Positions 50,620-60,957 are shown, counted from the stretch's first letter. The stretch is 64,000 nucleotides of DNA from GWE2-42-39 sp963662895 (GCA_963662895.1 OY759982.1:2356001-2420000), one strand, 5' to 3'. The notes: a model not told the origin generated them from the letters alone. A program made the numbers and translations.

Positions 50620-52542
50620 TCAAGACAAATAATTTTTATCCTTTCTCCCCTTGTATTGAAGGGCCATCAAACTAATATCATCAGCTGGATTGGTTGATCC
50701 TCTAAACAGGTTCAGACTGCTTTCTATTTTTGTTACTATTTTAAAGCAACTAAGATTGTGCATGCTTTGTAAATTTTCTTCAAACCGTTGTTGTCCGTAT
50801 GTATTGTCATTTTCATCTCTGCAATCAATAACTCCATCCGTATACAGTAAAAGAGTATCGCCGGGTTCCAGTACCATGGAACTACTGCTATACGTTTTAT
50901 TCGGATAAATTCCTACCGGCAAACCATGGGTTATTTCAACAGATTCAACAGTCCCCGTATTCCTGATGATATATGGATAGTTATGGGCAGCATTACAATA
51001 ATCAACAATACCACTTTTAATGTCCAGAATACCCATAAAAATGGTTAAAAAATGCTGGTTTGTATTTCGAAGACTCAATTTTTTGTTTATAAGTTCAATG
51101 ATATGCTTTGACGAAAGAATACTGGCATTTCCTTTAATCAGAGTATGGGCTATAGCCATAAACAATGAAGCAGGAATGCTTTTCCCGGAAACATCACCAA
51201 TGGTAAACAACAAGTGATCTTTATCAATAAAAAAATAGTCGTAAAGGTCACCGCCTATGATTTCAGCAGGGTTTAAAACGGCATAAAGATCAAATTCGTC
51301 ACAGTCGGGAAAAACCGGATAGCCGGTAGGAATGATGTTAAACTGTATCTCTTTGGCCGATTTTAGATCCTTTTCAAACCGGCGTCTGTCCTTTTTCGAC
51401 TGATTTTGCTCCTGAAGAATCTGGTCATACCGGGTCTGAAGTTCTTCCAGGCTTTCGACTAATGCTACAATTTCATCTTTTACATCATTTTCTTTTTGTC
51501 CTTTAAAGCTAAACTGATGAATATCCCTGGTAATTTGAACCAAAGGGTGGAGGGTACGTCTTAAAATAAGGATAAACAAAATAAAAATAAGTAATATGCC
51601 AACCAGAGAAACAAGCACTATTTCCCGGAATACCAGCCATAAATCATGAAATAATTCCTTTCCCGGAATAAGAATAATGATGATCCAGTTAGTATGTGGC
51701 ATCGGGGCAACATAAAACCAGGCTTTTCTGTAATTATACATTTCCGGATAACCAAAACCTGAACCATGCCCGCCATTTTCAACTATTTTATGTAATTCGG
51801 AGATATTGTCAGGCAATACTTTTGGGGGTGATTCAAAAAGATTCCTGTTCATTATCCATTTCGAAACAGGATGTGTTAAAAATAAACCTGATTTACTGAT
51901 AATAAAGGAAATCCCCTCTTTTCCTATTTTTATTCCGGAAACTACTTTGTTAATATATTTCATGTCTATCTCTCCCGAAACATTACCAATAATTTTGCCT
52001 GTTTCAGAATGCTTAATCGGGAAACTAAAAGATATTAGATTTTTCCGGTCTGCACGCGTACAGGTATAGGGATCGGTCCAAAAACCGTTGGAAGATAGTT
52101 CCTGATGAGTATAAAAATCAGGATACTGTTCAAAAAGGCATAGATTTCCTGTATTTGAAGTAGCAATACTATCATTAATTCTATATGTACTGTAATTTGC
52201 CTGAAACCGACCTTTTACAAATTCCGGTTTCAGATCGATATGAATACCATTCAATATATTATTAGCCTTAAGGACACTTTTCAGAAAAATTTCAAGGTCA
52301 TTGTGACTAAGATAGTAAAGCGACTGATTGGCAACGTTCCTGACTATTTCCCGGACTGTAAAAATTTGCCGGTTTACACGGTTAATGATTAATTCACTTT
52401 GGTTGATGGCACTTTCTTCAATCCGCTGCATCAACATACGTTTGCTGTAGTTATAATTGAGAAATATGATAACAGAAAATACAAGTACAGTAGTCGAAAG
52501 AATATATATACTTAACCTGTACGAAATCCTTTTTTTGTTCAT
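50620..52542 (-). CDS. Membrane sensor PP2C (SpoIIE-type) serine phosphatase
   Basis: From the ATG at 52542 the protein has 640 residues. Membrane helix 1 (about 9-29) is followed by a Cache-like extracellular sensor domain (about 45-285, with SFSFPIKHSETGKIIGNVSGEIDMKYIN), helix 2 (about 300-325), a HAMP-like linker and a coiled coil (about 375-400), then the PP2C domain (about 410-640, with GGDLYDYFFID, TIGDVSGKSIPASLFMA and YTDGVIDCRDENDNTYG). It dephosphorylates an unknown anti-anti-sigma-like partner. Its stop codon directly abuts the clpC stop. No antagonist gene is beside it. Confidence 0.9.
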   Translation of the reverse strand: MNKKRISYRLSIYILSTTVLVFSVIIFLNYNYSKRMLMQRIEESAINQSELIINRVNRQIFTVREIVRNVANQSLYYLSHNDLEIFLKSVLKANNILNGIHIDLKPEFVKGRFQANYSTYRINDSIATSNTGNLCLFEQYPDFYTHQELSSNGFWTDPYTCTRADRKNLISFSFPIKHSETGKIIGNVSGEIDMKYINKVVSGIKIGKEGISFIISKSGLFLTHPVSKWIMNRNLFESPPKVLPDNISELHKIVENGGHGSGFGYPEMYNYRKAWFYVAPMPHTNWIIIILIPGKELFHDLWLVFREIVLVSLVGILLIFILFILILRRTLHPLVQITRDIHQFSFKGQKENDVKDEIVALVESLEELQTRYDQILQEQNQSKKDRRRFEKDLKSAKEIQFNIIPTGYPVFPDCDEFDLYAVLNPAEIIGGDLYDYFFIDKDHLLFTIGDVSGKSIPASLFMAIAHTLIKGNASILSSKHIIELINKKLSLRNTNQHFLTIFMGILDIKSGIVDYCNAAHNYPYIIRNTGTVESVEITHGLPVGIYPNKTYSSSSMVLEPGDTLLLYTDGVIDCRDENDNTYGQQRFEENLQSMHNLSCFKIVTKIESSLNLFRGSTNPADDISLMALQYKGRKDKNYLS

Positions 52543-52632
52543 TATGGTTCCTTTTTCACGAGTGTACAAGGTAGTAAAAAAGATTTTTACAAAAAAGCTC
52601 CTTATTTCGCAATTTCTTTTATTATCTATAGA

Positions 52633-52666
52633 CTAAAAAAGCCGTCCTATGGGAAAAAGACGGCTT
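52633..52666 (-). terminator. Intrinsic terminator of fabG
   Basis: AAGCCGTC/GACGGCTT form a perfect 8-bp stem (52639-52646 and 52659-52666), followed on the minus strand by TTTTTTAG. It lies 29 bp beyond the fabG stop. Confidence 0.85.
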
Positions 52667-52694
52667 CTAAAATTATTATTACGGTTTTCTAAAA

Positions 52695-53441
52695 TCAGGT
52701 ATTCATAGCCCCACACACATTGATTACCTGTCCGCTCACATACGAAGAAAGGTCGGAAGCAAGGAATAAAGCGGTTTTCGCAACTTCCTCCGGCGTTCCA
52801 CCACGTCTCAGTGGTATTGATGCTTCCCAGTTTTTGCGGACTTCTTCTGACAAGTAATGGGTCATCTCGGTAATGATAAAACCAGGTGCGATTGCATTAC
52901 TGCGAATTCCCCGTGACCCCAATTCTTTAGCTATTGATTTGGTAAAACCGATGATACCGGCTTTGGATGCAGAATAATTGGTCTGACCTGCATTACCGCT
53001 TACTCCAACAACCGAACTCATATTAATGATGGATCCGGAACGCTGTTTCAACATGGTTTTCTGTACTGCTTTGGTAAAGTTAAAGACCGATTTCAGGTTC
53101 ACATTGATGACTGAATCCCACTGGGCTTCAGTCATTCGCATGAGCAAAGTATCTTTGGTGATTCCGGCGTTGTTTACCAATATATCGACACATCCGAATT
53201 CGGTTACTATTTCATTTACCACTCTATTTGTATCTTCAAAATTAGCAGCATCCGAAGCATACCCTTTTGCTTTCACGCCCAAAGCTGCAATTTCAGCTTC
53301 AGTTGCTTTCATATTTTCATCATCGAAAAGGTCAGTAAAAGCAATATTACAGCCTTCTTCTGCAAATTTTAATGCAATGGACTTTCCAATTCCCCGGGAA
53401 GCACCGGTTACAATAGCTGTTTTACCTTCTAATAACTTCAT
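52695..53441 (-). CDS. fabG: 3-oxoacyl-ACP reductase FabG
   Basis: The 248-residue protein is a classical short-chain dehydrogenase: NADP-binding TGASRGIGKS at 13-22, NNAGIT near 92, the catalytic Ser in NMSSVVGVSGN near 141 and the YxxxK pair in TNYSASKAG near 155. It reduces 3-oxoacyl-ACP in fatty-acid synthesis. Length is normal. It is transcribed alone with a -7 box at 53468 and a strong terminator. Confidence 0.96.
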   Translation of the reverse strand: MKLLEGKTAIVTGASRGIGKSIALKFAEEGCNIAFTDLFDDENMKATEAEIAALGVKAKGYASDAANFEDTNRVVNEIVTEFGCVDILVNNAGITKDTLLMRMTEAQWDSVINVNLKSVFNFTKAVQKTMLKQRSGSIINMSSVVGVSGNAGQTNYSASKAGIIGFTKSIAKELGSRGIRSNAIAPGFIITEMTHYLSEEVRKNWEASIPLRRGGTPEEVAKTALFLASDLSSYVSGQVINVCGAMNT

Positions 53442-53467
53442 TGTTTTGAATTTTTATTTTTGCGAAA

Positions 53468-53475
53468 CAAATATA
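53468..53475 (-). promoter_or_regulatory. -7 box of fabG
   Basis: TATATTTG on the minus strand matches TAnnTTTG, 26 bp before the ATG at 53441. Confidence 0.5.
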
Positions 53476-53585
53476 ACAGAATGATTTTTTCCAAGCAGTA
53501 GTATGGGAAGTTTTTTATAAAATGTCCCTACATATTTTGTCAGAAAAAATACCAACAGATTGAAGATATGTTATTAATTAAACCT

Positions 53586-53593
53586 TAACTTTG
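53586..53593 (+). promoter_or_regulatory. -7 box of the acetyl-CoA synthetase gene
   Basis: TAACTTTG matches TAnnTTTG, 112 bp before the ATG at 53706. A TTG lies upstream at a longer than usual spacing (23 bp). Confidence 0.45.
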
Positions 53594-53705
53594 TAGCCCT
53601 AAAGTCAAAAAAACATATGGTTAAAATTATCTAACAGCTATGGTTGTTATATTTTGTTATTTTTCTAAACATTCAACTAATTTCTAAATAAAAAAACATA
53701 TTCTA

Positions 53706-56384
53706 ATGGCTATTAAAAAGTTAGACAGCATCTTTAAACCCAAAAGAATTGCATTAATCGGCGTGTCCAACAGGCCGGACAGCGTAGGGGGAATTGTACT
53801 CAACAATTTAGTAAAAGGAGGATTTGAAGGAGTGATATATCCGGTTAATCCCAAAAGGGAAGCAGTTTTTGGCATCCCGTGTTTTCCTAATATTAGCAGT
53901 CTCCCACAAACACCTGATTTGGCTGTAATTATGACCGCTGCCAAATTTGTGCCCGGGCTGATCCGTGAGTGCGGAGAGGCAGGGGTAAGCGGCATTATTA
54001 TTATGTCTGCCGGTTTTAAAGAATCAGGAGCAGAAGGCAAAGCCCTGGAAGCACAACTTCAGGAAGAAAAATCGAAATTCCCGGACATGAGGGTTATCGG
54101 GCCTAATTGCTTAGGGGTTATCGTCCCAAGGTTGCACATGAACGCGACCTTCGCCGCCGGTATGCCTAACGACGGGCATGTTGCTTTCATCTCACAATCA
54201 GGTGCTCTTTGTACTTCTGTACTGGACTGGGCTTATGAAAGTAATATTGGTTTCTCTTATTTTGTATCAATAGGAAACTCGATGGATGTCAGTTTCGGCG
54301 ACCTGATTGACTACTTCGGACAGGATCCGGAAACAAAATCGATTGTCCTTTATGTAGAATCAATTTCTGATGCCCGTACCTTTATGTCAGCAGCCAGGGC
54401 ATTCTCCCGTAAGAAACCCATTTTGGTATATAAATCAGGTCGTTTCCCCGAATCGGCAGCAGCAGCAGCTTCCCATACAGGAGCGATGGCTTCTGAAGAT
54501 TCAATATATGATGCCGTGTTTAAACGTGCCGGTCTTGCCCGTGTATATGATTTTGGCGATATTTTTGATTTTACCGATCTGGTCGGACGGCAAAAAATGC
54601 CAAAAGGAAACAGGTTGGCCATTGTTACCAATGCCGGAGGCCCCGGGGTTATGGCTACTGACTCACTTATATCGCTGGGAGGAAAGCTGGTTAAACTGTC
54701 AGATGAAACCATGCAAAAACTAAACGATTATCTTCCTCCGTTCTGGTCACACGGGAACCCAATTGATGTATTGGGCGATGCTACTCCTGAACGTTATGCA
54801 AAAACGACAGAAATCGTGTTGGAAGACCCAAACGTGGATGCTGTTTTGGTATTACTGACTCCTCAGGCAATGACTGCTCCAACAGAAATAGCAACGGCAA
54901 TTTCCGAATTGTCCACCAAAACAACAAAATCAATTATGGCAGCATGGCTCGGCGGGGCCAGCATGCATGAAGGCATAAAAGTATTCAACCAGGCTGGTAT
55001 CTCCAGCTATCCTACGCCGGAACAGGCTATCAAAGCATTTATGACCTTATCGGATTACTCTCAAAACCAGCAGATGTTATACGAAACACCCGATGAAGTA
55101 CCGGTATCATTTAAATATGACAGAAAAAAATTACGCGAAAGGTACCTGAAGGAAATCTTCCCGAAAGCAGAAATCCTCAGTGAGGACAATTCTAAAATGC
55201 TGATCGGCGACTATGGCATTGATACCACACAACCGGTACCTGCTGCTACAGAAGATGAAGCCGTAAGTATTGCTGAAGAAAAAGGGTACCCGGTAGTACT
55301 GAAAATACATTCTCCTGATATTACCCATAAGTCGGATGTTGGCGGTGTCGCCCTGAATATAAAAGATGCAGATATGGTGCGTGCTGCTTTCAGAAACATG
55401 ATGAAAACTGTTTCAGAAAAAAAACCTGATGCCAGACTGGACGGAGTTACAGTTCAAAAAATGGTTAATACAAAAGATGCAATTGAACTGATTGTCGGGA
55501 GCAAAAAAGATGCAGCCTTCGGGACCGTAATGCTTGCAGGAATGGGTGGAACAACGGCAGAATTATTCAAAGACCGGCGGCTGGAATTCCCTCCTCTGAA
55601 CGAACGCCTGGCAAGACATATGCTGGAATCGTTGAAAATTTATCCTTTGCTGAAAGGCTATCGTGGGGACACTCCTAAAAATATTGACAAACTGGTGGAA
55701 GTGTTGATCCGTATGTCTTATCTGGTTGCTGATTATCCTGAAATTAAAGAACTTGACATCAACCCTTTAATCGTGACATCAACGGATGTGATTGCTCTTG
55801 ACGCACGAATTGTGGTTGACGAAAAAATAATGAAAAATCCGGTCAAGGAATATGCACACCTGGCATTACGCCCGTATCCGGAAAGCCTGACATCGGCAAC
55901 CACTTTAAAAGATGGAACAAAGGTTACATTAAGGCCCATCAGACCGGAAGATGAACCAATGTGGATCGAAATGCTCGGTAAATGTTCGAAAGATTCTATC
56001 TATCAGCGTTTCCAGCAAGACCTGAATTTCGAATCGCATGAAGTAGCTTCTCAATTCTGCTTTATTGACTATGACCGGGAAATTGCTATTATTGCAGAAA
56101 TTGAAGAACAATCGCAGAAAAAACTGGTTGGAACTGGCCGTCTGGTTGCTGACCCTGACCTTGAAAAAATGGAATATACAGTAATGGTCGCAGACCCATG
56201 GCAACGGAAAGAACTGGGTGGTATCATCACAAAATATTGCATGGATATTGCAAAAATGAAAAGTATCAGGGAAATGGTGGCTAAAACGACCAAAAACAAT
56301 AATGCGATGATTTCGGTATTTAAAAAACTGAATTTTGAAATGACCGAAAGCGAAGATTCGGTTATTTCGGTGATGAAATTTTAA
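53706..56384 (+). CDS. ADP-forming acetyl-CoA synthetase (alpha+beta) fused to a GNAT acetyltransferase domain
   Basis: The 892-residue protein has a CoA-binding Rossmann domain (about 5-130), a succinyl-CoA ligase-like domain with the phosphohistidine His257 (ASHTGA), and an ATP-grasp domain (about 490-705, with GYPVVLKIHSPDITHKSDVGG). The C-terminal GNAT domain (about 728-892: LKDGTKVTLRPIRPEDEPMW ... VMVADPWQRKELGGII) follows. The layout is that of PatZ/Pat protein lysine acetyltransferases, in which the ligase part has lost activity, but here the catalytic His of ADP-forming synthetases is kept. So it may make ATP from acetyl-CoA, acetylate proteins, or both. A terminator follows. Confidence 0.9.
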   Translation: MAIKKLDSIFKPKRIALIGVSNRPDSVGGIVLNNLVKGGFEGVIYPVNPKREAVFGIPCFPNISSLPQTPDLAVIMTAAKFVPGLIRECGEAGVSGIIIMSAGFKESGAEGKALEAQLQEEKSKFPDMRVIGPNCLGVIVPRLHMNATFAAGMPNDGHVAFISQSGALCTSVLDWAYESNIGFSYFVSIGNSMDVSFGDLIDYFGQDPETKSIVLYVESISDARTFMSAARAFSRKKPILVYKSGRFPESAAAAASHTGAMASEDSIYDAVFKRAGLARVYDFGDIFDFTDLVGRQKMPKGNRLAIVTNAGGPGVMATDSLISLGGKLVKLSDETMQKLNDYLPPFWSHGNPIDVLGDATPERYAKTTEIVLEDPNVDAVLVLLTPQAMTAPTEIATAISELSTKTTKSIMAAWLGGASMHEGIKVFNQAGISSYPTPEQAIKAFMTLSDYSQNQQMLYETPDEVPVSFKYDRKKLRERYLKEIFPKAEILSEDNSKMLIGDYGIDTTQPVPAATEDEAVSIAEEKGYPVVLKIHSPDITHKSDVGGVALNIKDADMVRAAFRNMMKTVSEKKPDARLDGVTVQKMVNTKDAIELIVGSKKDAAFGTVMLAGMGGTTAELFKDRRLEFPPLNERLARHMLESLKIYPLLKGYRGDTPKNIDKLVEVLIRMSYLVADYPEIKELDINPLIVTSTDVIALDARIVVDEKIMKNPVKEYAHLALRPYPESLTSATTLKDGTKVTLRPIRPEDEPMWIEMLGKCSKDSIYQRFQQDLNFESHEVASQFCFIDYDREIAIIAEIEEQSQKKLVGTGRLVADPDLEKMEYTVMVADPWQRKELGGIITKYCMDIAKMKSIREMVAKTTKNNNAMISVFKKLNFEMTESEDSVISVMKF

Positions 56385-56405
56385 AATCAATACCGCATAA
56401 TTATA

Positions 56406-56450
56406 AAATTCCTGGCAGGTGAAAAACAAACCCTTGCCGGGAATTTTTTT
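56406..56450 (+). terminator. Intrinsic terminator of the acetyl-CoA synthetase gene
   Basis: AAATTCCTGGCAGG pairs imperfectly with CCTTGCCGGGAATTT, followed by a T-run (about 56444-56450). It lies 22 bp after the stop codon. Confidence 0.75.
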
Positions 56451-56502
56451 ATGAACATCCGTTGCCGCATATAATTTTTATTTTTGCTGAAACTCGTTTT
56501 TT

Positions 56503-59421
56503 ATGAAAACAAACGATCCGTTTTTTAGACTGAAATCACAACTTGACGGAGACATTTATACCGATAATGTCCAAAAGATCATTTATGCAACCGATGCATC
56601 CTCGTACAGGGAAATACCCGAAGCTGTGTGCAGGCCGAAAAACAAAACCGACATCCTGAAGATACTTGAATTTGCGGGAAAAAACGGTAAATCTCTGATT
56701 CCCCGTGGGGCAGGAACTTCCCTGGCCGGACAAGTGGTAGGCAAGGGTATTGTTGTCGACATTTCGAAGTACATGAATAAAATACTGGACTTCAATAAAG
56801 CTGAAAAATGGATCGAAGTTGAACCCGGGGTCGTACTTGCCGAACTGAATCAGTTTCTTGCCCCTCATGGCTTACAGTTCGGGCCCGAAACATCGACAGC
56901 CAACCGGTGCACCCTTGCCGGAATGCTTGGAAATAACTCTTGTGGGTTACATTCCCTGGTGTACGGAAGTGTGCGTGATCATGTTCTTGAGGTTAATGCA
57001 ATCCTTTCCGACGAATCGGAAGTTACCTTCAAAGCTCTTTCGAAAACTGAATTTGAAAAAAAATGTAACGGGCCGGAAGATTTACTGGAAACCAAAATAT
57101 ACCAAAATATTAAAAGTATTCTTTCCGACCCTGTCAATCAGAAAGAGATACGGAAAGAATTTCCTGACCCGAAAGTAAAACGCAGGAATAACGGATACGC
57201 AATTGATGCTTTACTTGATTCTGAAATATTTACAGAGAATGGGGGGAAATTCAACTTTTGTAAATTACTGGCCGGTTCGGAGGGAACACTGGCTTTTGTA
57301 ACCAAGATCCGTCTGAACCTGATCCCTCTCCCACCCCAACATAAAGGGTTGGTATGTGTCCATTTTCACTCACTGGAAGAAGCTTTCAAAGGAAATATCG
57401 TAGCTCTTCGGCATCATCCTGATGCTATTGAAATGATGGACGATATTATTATGAATTGTACTAAAGAAAACATAGAACAGCGCAAAAACCGTTTTTTTAT
57501 TGAAGGGAATCCCAAGGCAATGTTAATGATCGAGTTTTCGGATAATTCGGAAGATAAGATCAGGGAAAAAGCTAAAAATCTGGAAAGAGATATACGCGCT
57601 GCTGGTTTTGGTTATCATTTTCCACTGGTAACAGGGGGAGCTAATATTAAGAAAGTATGGGCCCTTCGTACTGCTGGGCTCGGAGTGCTTTCCAATATTC
57701 CGGGCGATAAACGCAGTACAACGGTCATTGAAGATACTGCTGTTGCGCCTGAATATCTTCCCGGATACATTACTGAAATTCAGCAGGTACTCGACAAATA
57801 TGAATTAAACTGTGTGTTTTATGCCCATATTGCAACCGGCGAACTGCACCTTCGTCCGTTACTGAACCTGAAAAATCCTGCCGATGTGGAATTGTACCAC
57901 AATCTGGCGAAGGACGTTGCTTCGCTGGTAAAAAAGTACAAGGGATCGTTGAGTGGTGAGCATGGAGATGGCCGTCTGCGCGGTGAATTTATCCCTTTAA
58001 TGCTCGGAGAACACAATTATGAACTTATTCGGCAAATAAAGCGAATATGGGATCCTGAAAATATTTTTAATCCCGGAAAAATAATCGATACTCCCCCGAT
58101 AACGGAAAGCCTGCGTTTTTTAACCGGGCAACCTGTACCGGAGATAGAAACAACATTCAATTTTTCGAATGAACAGGGAATCCTGCGTGCTGTTGAAAAA
58201 TGCAATGGTTCGGCCGATTGCCGTAAATCGGAACTGATTGGCGGAAGTATGTGCCCCAGTTTTATGGCAACCCGCGACGAAAACAAAACCACACGGGGCC
58301 GGGCCAATATTTTGCGCGAATTCCTTACCCGTTCAAAAAAAGAAAACCGCTTCGACCATGAAGAAATTTACCAGGTAATGGACTTGTGCCTCTCATGCAA
58401 AGCCTGTAAAGCCGAATGCCCCTCGAATGTCGATATGGCTAAACTTAAAGCTGAATTTCTTCAGCACTATTATGACATACATGGTATTCCGTTAAGGACC
58501 AGGCTTATCGCCTATCTACCCCGTTTGTACAGGCCGGGGATGTTGTTCCGTCCCCTGACTAATTTTATAACAGGACGAAAACTTTTCAAAAAGGCGATTG
58601 GTTTTGCACCTGAACGGGAAATACCAAAACTATCAAAACTTACTCTGCGGAAATGGTACTCAAAAAATAACGCCCAAAAATTTCCCAATGGAAAAGTATT
58701 TTTATTTGCCGACGAATTTACCAATTACAATGAAAGCGATATTGGTATTAAAGCCATCCTTTTACTGAATAAGCTGGGGTACGAGGTAGCTATACCAAAA
58801 ACAAAAGAAAGCGGACGTACCTTTTTATCAAAAGGGCTCTTACGTTCGGCAAAAGTAATTGCAAATCAGAATATTTTACTGTTAAAAGATATTATTTCCG
58901 ATGAAACGCCACTTATCGGGATTGAACCATCGGCAATTCTTTCGTTCCGCGATGAATACCCGCAACTGGCGAATACTGAGTTTATTGAATCAGCCCGTAA
59001 AATTGCAACAAATGCTTTACTCTTCGAAGAATTCATTTCAAGGGAGATAGAACGGGGAAAAATCAGCAGTAACTCGTTTACTGATATTCCCAGGCAGATC
59101 AAACTACACGGGCACTGCCAGCAAAAAGCAGTAGCTTCAACCGGGCCAACCAAACAGATGCTGGAACTCCCAAAAAATTATTCTGTTACCGAAATAGCAA
59201 GTGGTTGTTGTGGTATGGCCGGTTCTTTTGGTTACGAAAAAGAACACTACGAACTAAGCATGAAGATTGGAGAAATGATACTGTTTCCTGAAGTGAAAAA
59301 AGCACCGGAAGATGTGCTGATTGCTGCGCCGGGTACTTCATGCCGCCATCATATCGAAGAAGGGACTGGTAAAAAGGCATACCACCCGGTCGAGATTTTA
59401 TATGATGCACTTCTTAGCTGA
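56503..59421 (+). CDS. FAD- and FeS-binding oxidoreductase (GlcD-GlpC-like, D-lactate/2-hydroxyacid dehydrogenase)
   Basis: The 972-residue protein has an FAD_binding_4 domain (about 30-260, RGAGTSLAGQ near 66), FAD-oxidase C-terminal domain (about 265-530, with YAHIATGELHLRP and SGEHGDGRLRGEF), a ferredoxin-like segment with CLSCKACKAECPSNV near 630, and two CCG-type heterodisulfide-reductase domains (about 735-965, with GHCQQKA and SGCCGMAGSFGYE). It oxidises D-lactate or a related 2-hydroxyacid and passes electrons through FeS centres to the quinone pool. The substrate is not certain. It ends next to the convergent porin gene, 8 bp apart. Confidence 0.9.
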   Translation: MKTNDPFFRLKSQLDGDIYTDNVQKIIYATDASSYREIPEAVCRPKNKTDILKILEFAGKNGKSLIPRGAGTSLAGQVVGKGIVVDISKYMNKILDFNKAEKWIEVEPGVVLAELNQFLAPHGLQFGPETSTANRCTLAGMLGNNSCGLHSLVYGSVRDHVLEVNAILSDESEVTFKALSKTEFEKKCNGPEDLLETKIYQNIKSILSDPVNQKEIRKEFPDPKVKRRNNGYAIDALLDSEIFTENGGKFNFCKLLAGSEGTLAFVTKIRLNLIPLPPQHKGLVCVHFHSLEEAFKGNIVALRHHPDAIEMMDDIIMNCTKENIEQRKNRFFIEGNPKAMLMIEFSDNSEDKIREKAKNLERDIRAAGFGYHFPLVTGGANIKKVWALRTAGLGVLSNIPGDKRSTTVIEDTAVAPEYLPGYITEIQQVLDKYELNCVFYAHIATGELHLRPLLNLKNPADVELYHNLAKDVASLVKKYKGSLSGEHGDGRLRGEFIPLMLGEHNYELIRQIKRIWDPENIFNPGKIIDTPPITESLRFLTGQPVPEIETTFNFSNEQGILRAVEKCNGSADCRKSELIGGSMCPSFMATRDENKTTRGRANILREFLTRSKKENRFDHEEIYQVMDLCLSCKACKAECPSNVDMAKLKAEFLQHYYDIHGIPLRTRLIAYLPRLYRPGMLFRPLTNFITGRKLFKKAIGFAPEREIPKLSKLTLRKWYSKNNAQKFPNGKVFLFADEFTNYNESDIGIKAILLLNKLGYEVAIPKTKESGRTFLSKGLLRSAKVIANQNILLLKDIISDETPLIGIEPSAILSFRDEYPQLANTEFIESARKIATNALLFEEFISREIERGKISSNSFTDIPRQIKLHGHCQQKAVASTGPTKQMLELPKNYSVTEIASGCCGMAGSFGYEKEHYELSMKIGEMILFPEVKKAPEDVLIAAPGTSCRHHIEEGTGKKAYHPVEILYDALLS

Positions 59422-59429
59422 TATAACGC

Positions 59430-60728
59430 TTAAAACCTGAAATCGAAACCAATCGCAGCGACATACCCCGCATCAGTTACATTAACCGGAATCTCTGCAT
59501 TTAAAGAATCAATCGTTTTGTCTTTCCAGAAAGTACGCCCGAATCCTAAATCTAACTGGATATTATTCGTAATGTAATACCCTGCCCCTAAGCCAACATT
59601 TAAGTTATTGTATTTTAGTGCTTCATAAAGGCCCATTTTGGTGTAATAAAGTTCAATATTGTCGTACATGAATGCCGTATAGCTAAACCCCGCACTTAAT
59701 TCCAGTTTTTCGTTTACTAAGTATCTAAATCCTAAATTTGTTGTACGGCAATTGCCTGCTACCTTCGATGCTTCAACATAATCTCCGTTAGTTGGGTCCT
59801 GTATTTTTCCCCAGTCGGCATTCTTTTGGAAATAATAATTAAAATCCAAGCCAACGATTAACTTATTTGTGATATTGTATGTTGCCCCGGTGTAGATTAC
59901 AGCAGGTAAATCCCGTTGGCTTTTTGTTCCATCGGCTTCCAACTCGTTGGTTCCTTTGTTATCGTCTGCCTCAAACTCTAGTTTTACTTTGGTTTCGTAA
60001 TGAATGGCAATATTAATTTTATCGGCAGGTTTATAGTTAATTCCGAAAACGCCACCAAAGCCACTGGCATCGCTTTTATAATCAATGGTCATCTCGTGGT
60101 CGGAAGCCAGGGTAGAGCCTGTAAATGTCATCCCTGCCTTTGTTTTATTAATTCCCCTGATATAACGTCCTCCGGCCGACACCGCTAATCTATCCGTAAT
60201 TGCATAAGAGAAGTTCAGGGGAACTGTCACATAATAAGATGAAGCTTCCAGCGATTGATCATCAAATGATGTGTAGCCGTAACCTGCGGCCATTGCCGGT
60301 AACAACGAGTAGCCCATCAACTCCGTGTTGAACGACCCGTCGGGATAGTTCACCGTTGCACCACCCCCCGAAATATATACGCCACTGGAAAAGGCCATTC
60401 TATTCTTTTTGTATGCGGCGTAGAACATGGGAAGAAAAGGATCGGTTCCATCCTGCTCGTATGAGGTATTTCCTGTTCCAAAATCAAAAGTATGTTTGGG
60501 ATGACGGAACAACGTTTGATTACTTAAACTAATGTAAATGCCATCATCCAGAATAGCCAGGCCTGCCGGGTTAAAATTTACCATATCGGCACCGCCGTCA
60601 AGCGACGCATTACGGACATTGGTGCGAACCCATTTGGCACTCATATTGGCCAGGTTATCCATTTGTGCACTGGCCGAAATTGTTAACGCAAATAATGCTA
60701 TTACCGGTACAATTATTTTTTTCATCAT
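59430..60728 (-). CDS. FadL/OmpP1-type outer membrane transporter
   Basis: The 432-residue protein has a signal peptide (MMKKIIVPVIALFALTISASA) and the FadL/OmpP1/TodX features: NMSAKWVRTNVRNASLDGGADMVNFNPAGLAIL near the N-terminus and a barrel with alternating hydrophobic strands ending in FDFRF. Members let hydrophobic compounds such as long-chain fatty acids cross the outer membrane. No neighbouring degradation genes point to a substrate. It is divergent from the protease gene across a 229-bp gap. Confidence 0.9.
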   Translation of the reverse strand: MMKKIIVPVIALFALTISASAQMDNLANMSAKWVRTNVRNASLDGGADMVNFNPAGLAILDDGIYISLSNQTLFRHPKHTFDFGTGNTSYEQDGTDPFLPMFYAAYKKNRMAFSSGVYISGGGATVNYPDGSFNTELMGYSLLPAMAAGYGYTSFDDQSLEASSYYVTVPLNFSYAITDRLAVSAGGRYIRGINKTKAGMTFTGSTLASDHEMTIDYKSDASGFGGVFGINYKPADKINIAIHYETKVKLEFEADDNKGTNELEADGTKSQRDLPAVIYTGATYNITNKLIVGLDFNYYFQKNADWGKIQDPTNGDYVEASKVAGNCRTTNLGFRYLVNEKLELSAGFSYTAFMYDNIELYYTKMGLYEALKYNNLNVGLGAGYYITNNIQLDLGFGRTFWKDKTIDSLNAEIPVNVTDAGYVAAIGFDFRF

Positions 60729-60918
60729 CCTGTATTAAAATAATTTTTAAATCTACAAAAATATTGTTTAGTTGAATCTGTTAACAGAATTACTTTTTCA
60801 CGGGAACAGCATAAAAATATGTGACTTCATGTATAGTCTAAAAAAATATTATACTTGTTTTTTGAATTTAAAGTTTATTTTTACAATAAAAATGAACCAT
60901 CCCTTTTAGGGTAAATCT

Positions 60919-60926
60919 TACTTTTG
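60919..60926 (+). promoter_or_regulatory. -7 box of the secreted protease gene
   Basis: TACTTTTG matches TAnnTTTG, 31 bp before the ATG at 60958. No TTG at the usual -33 spacing. Confidence 0.5.
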
Positions 60927-60957
60927 TTGGATAAAAAATAGTAAGTGATACGTTATC

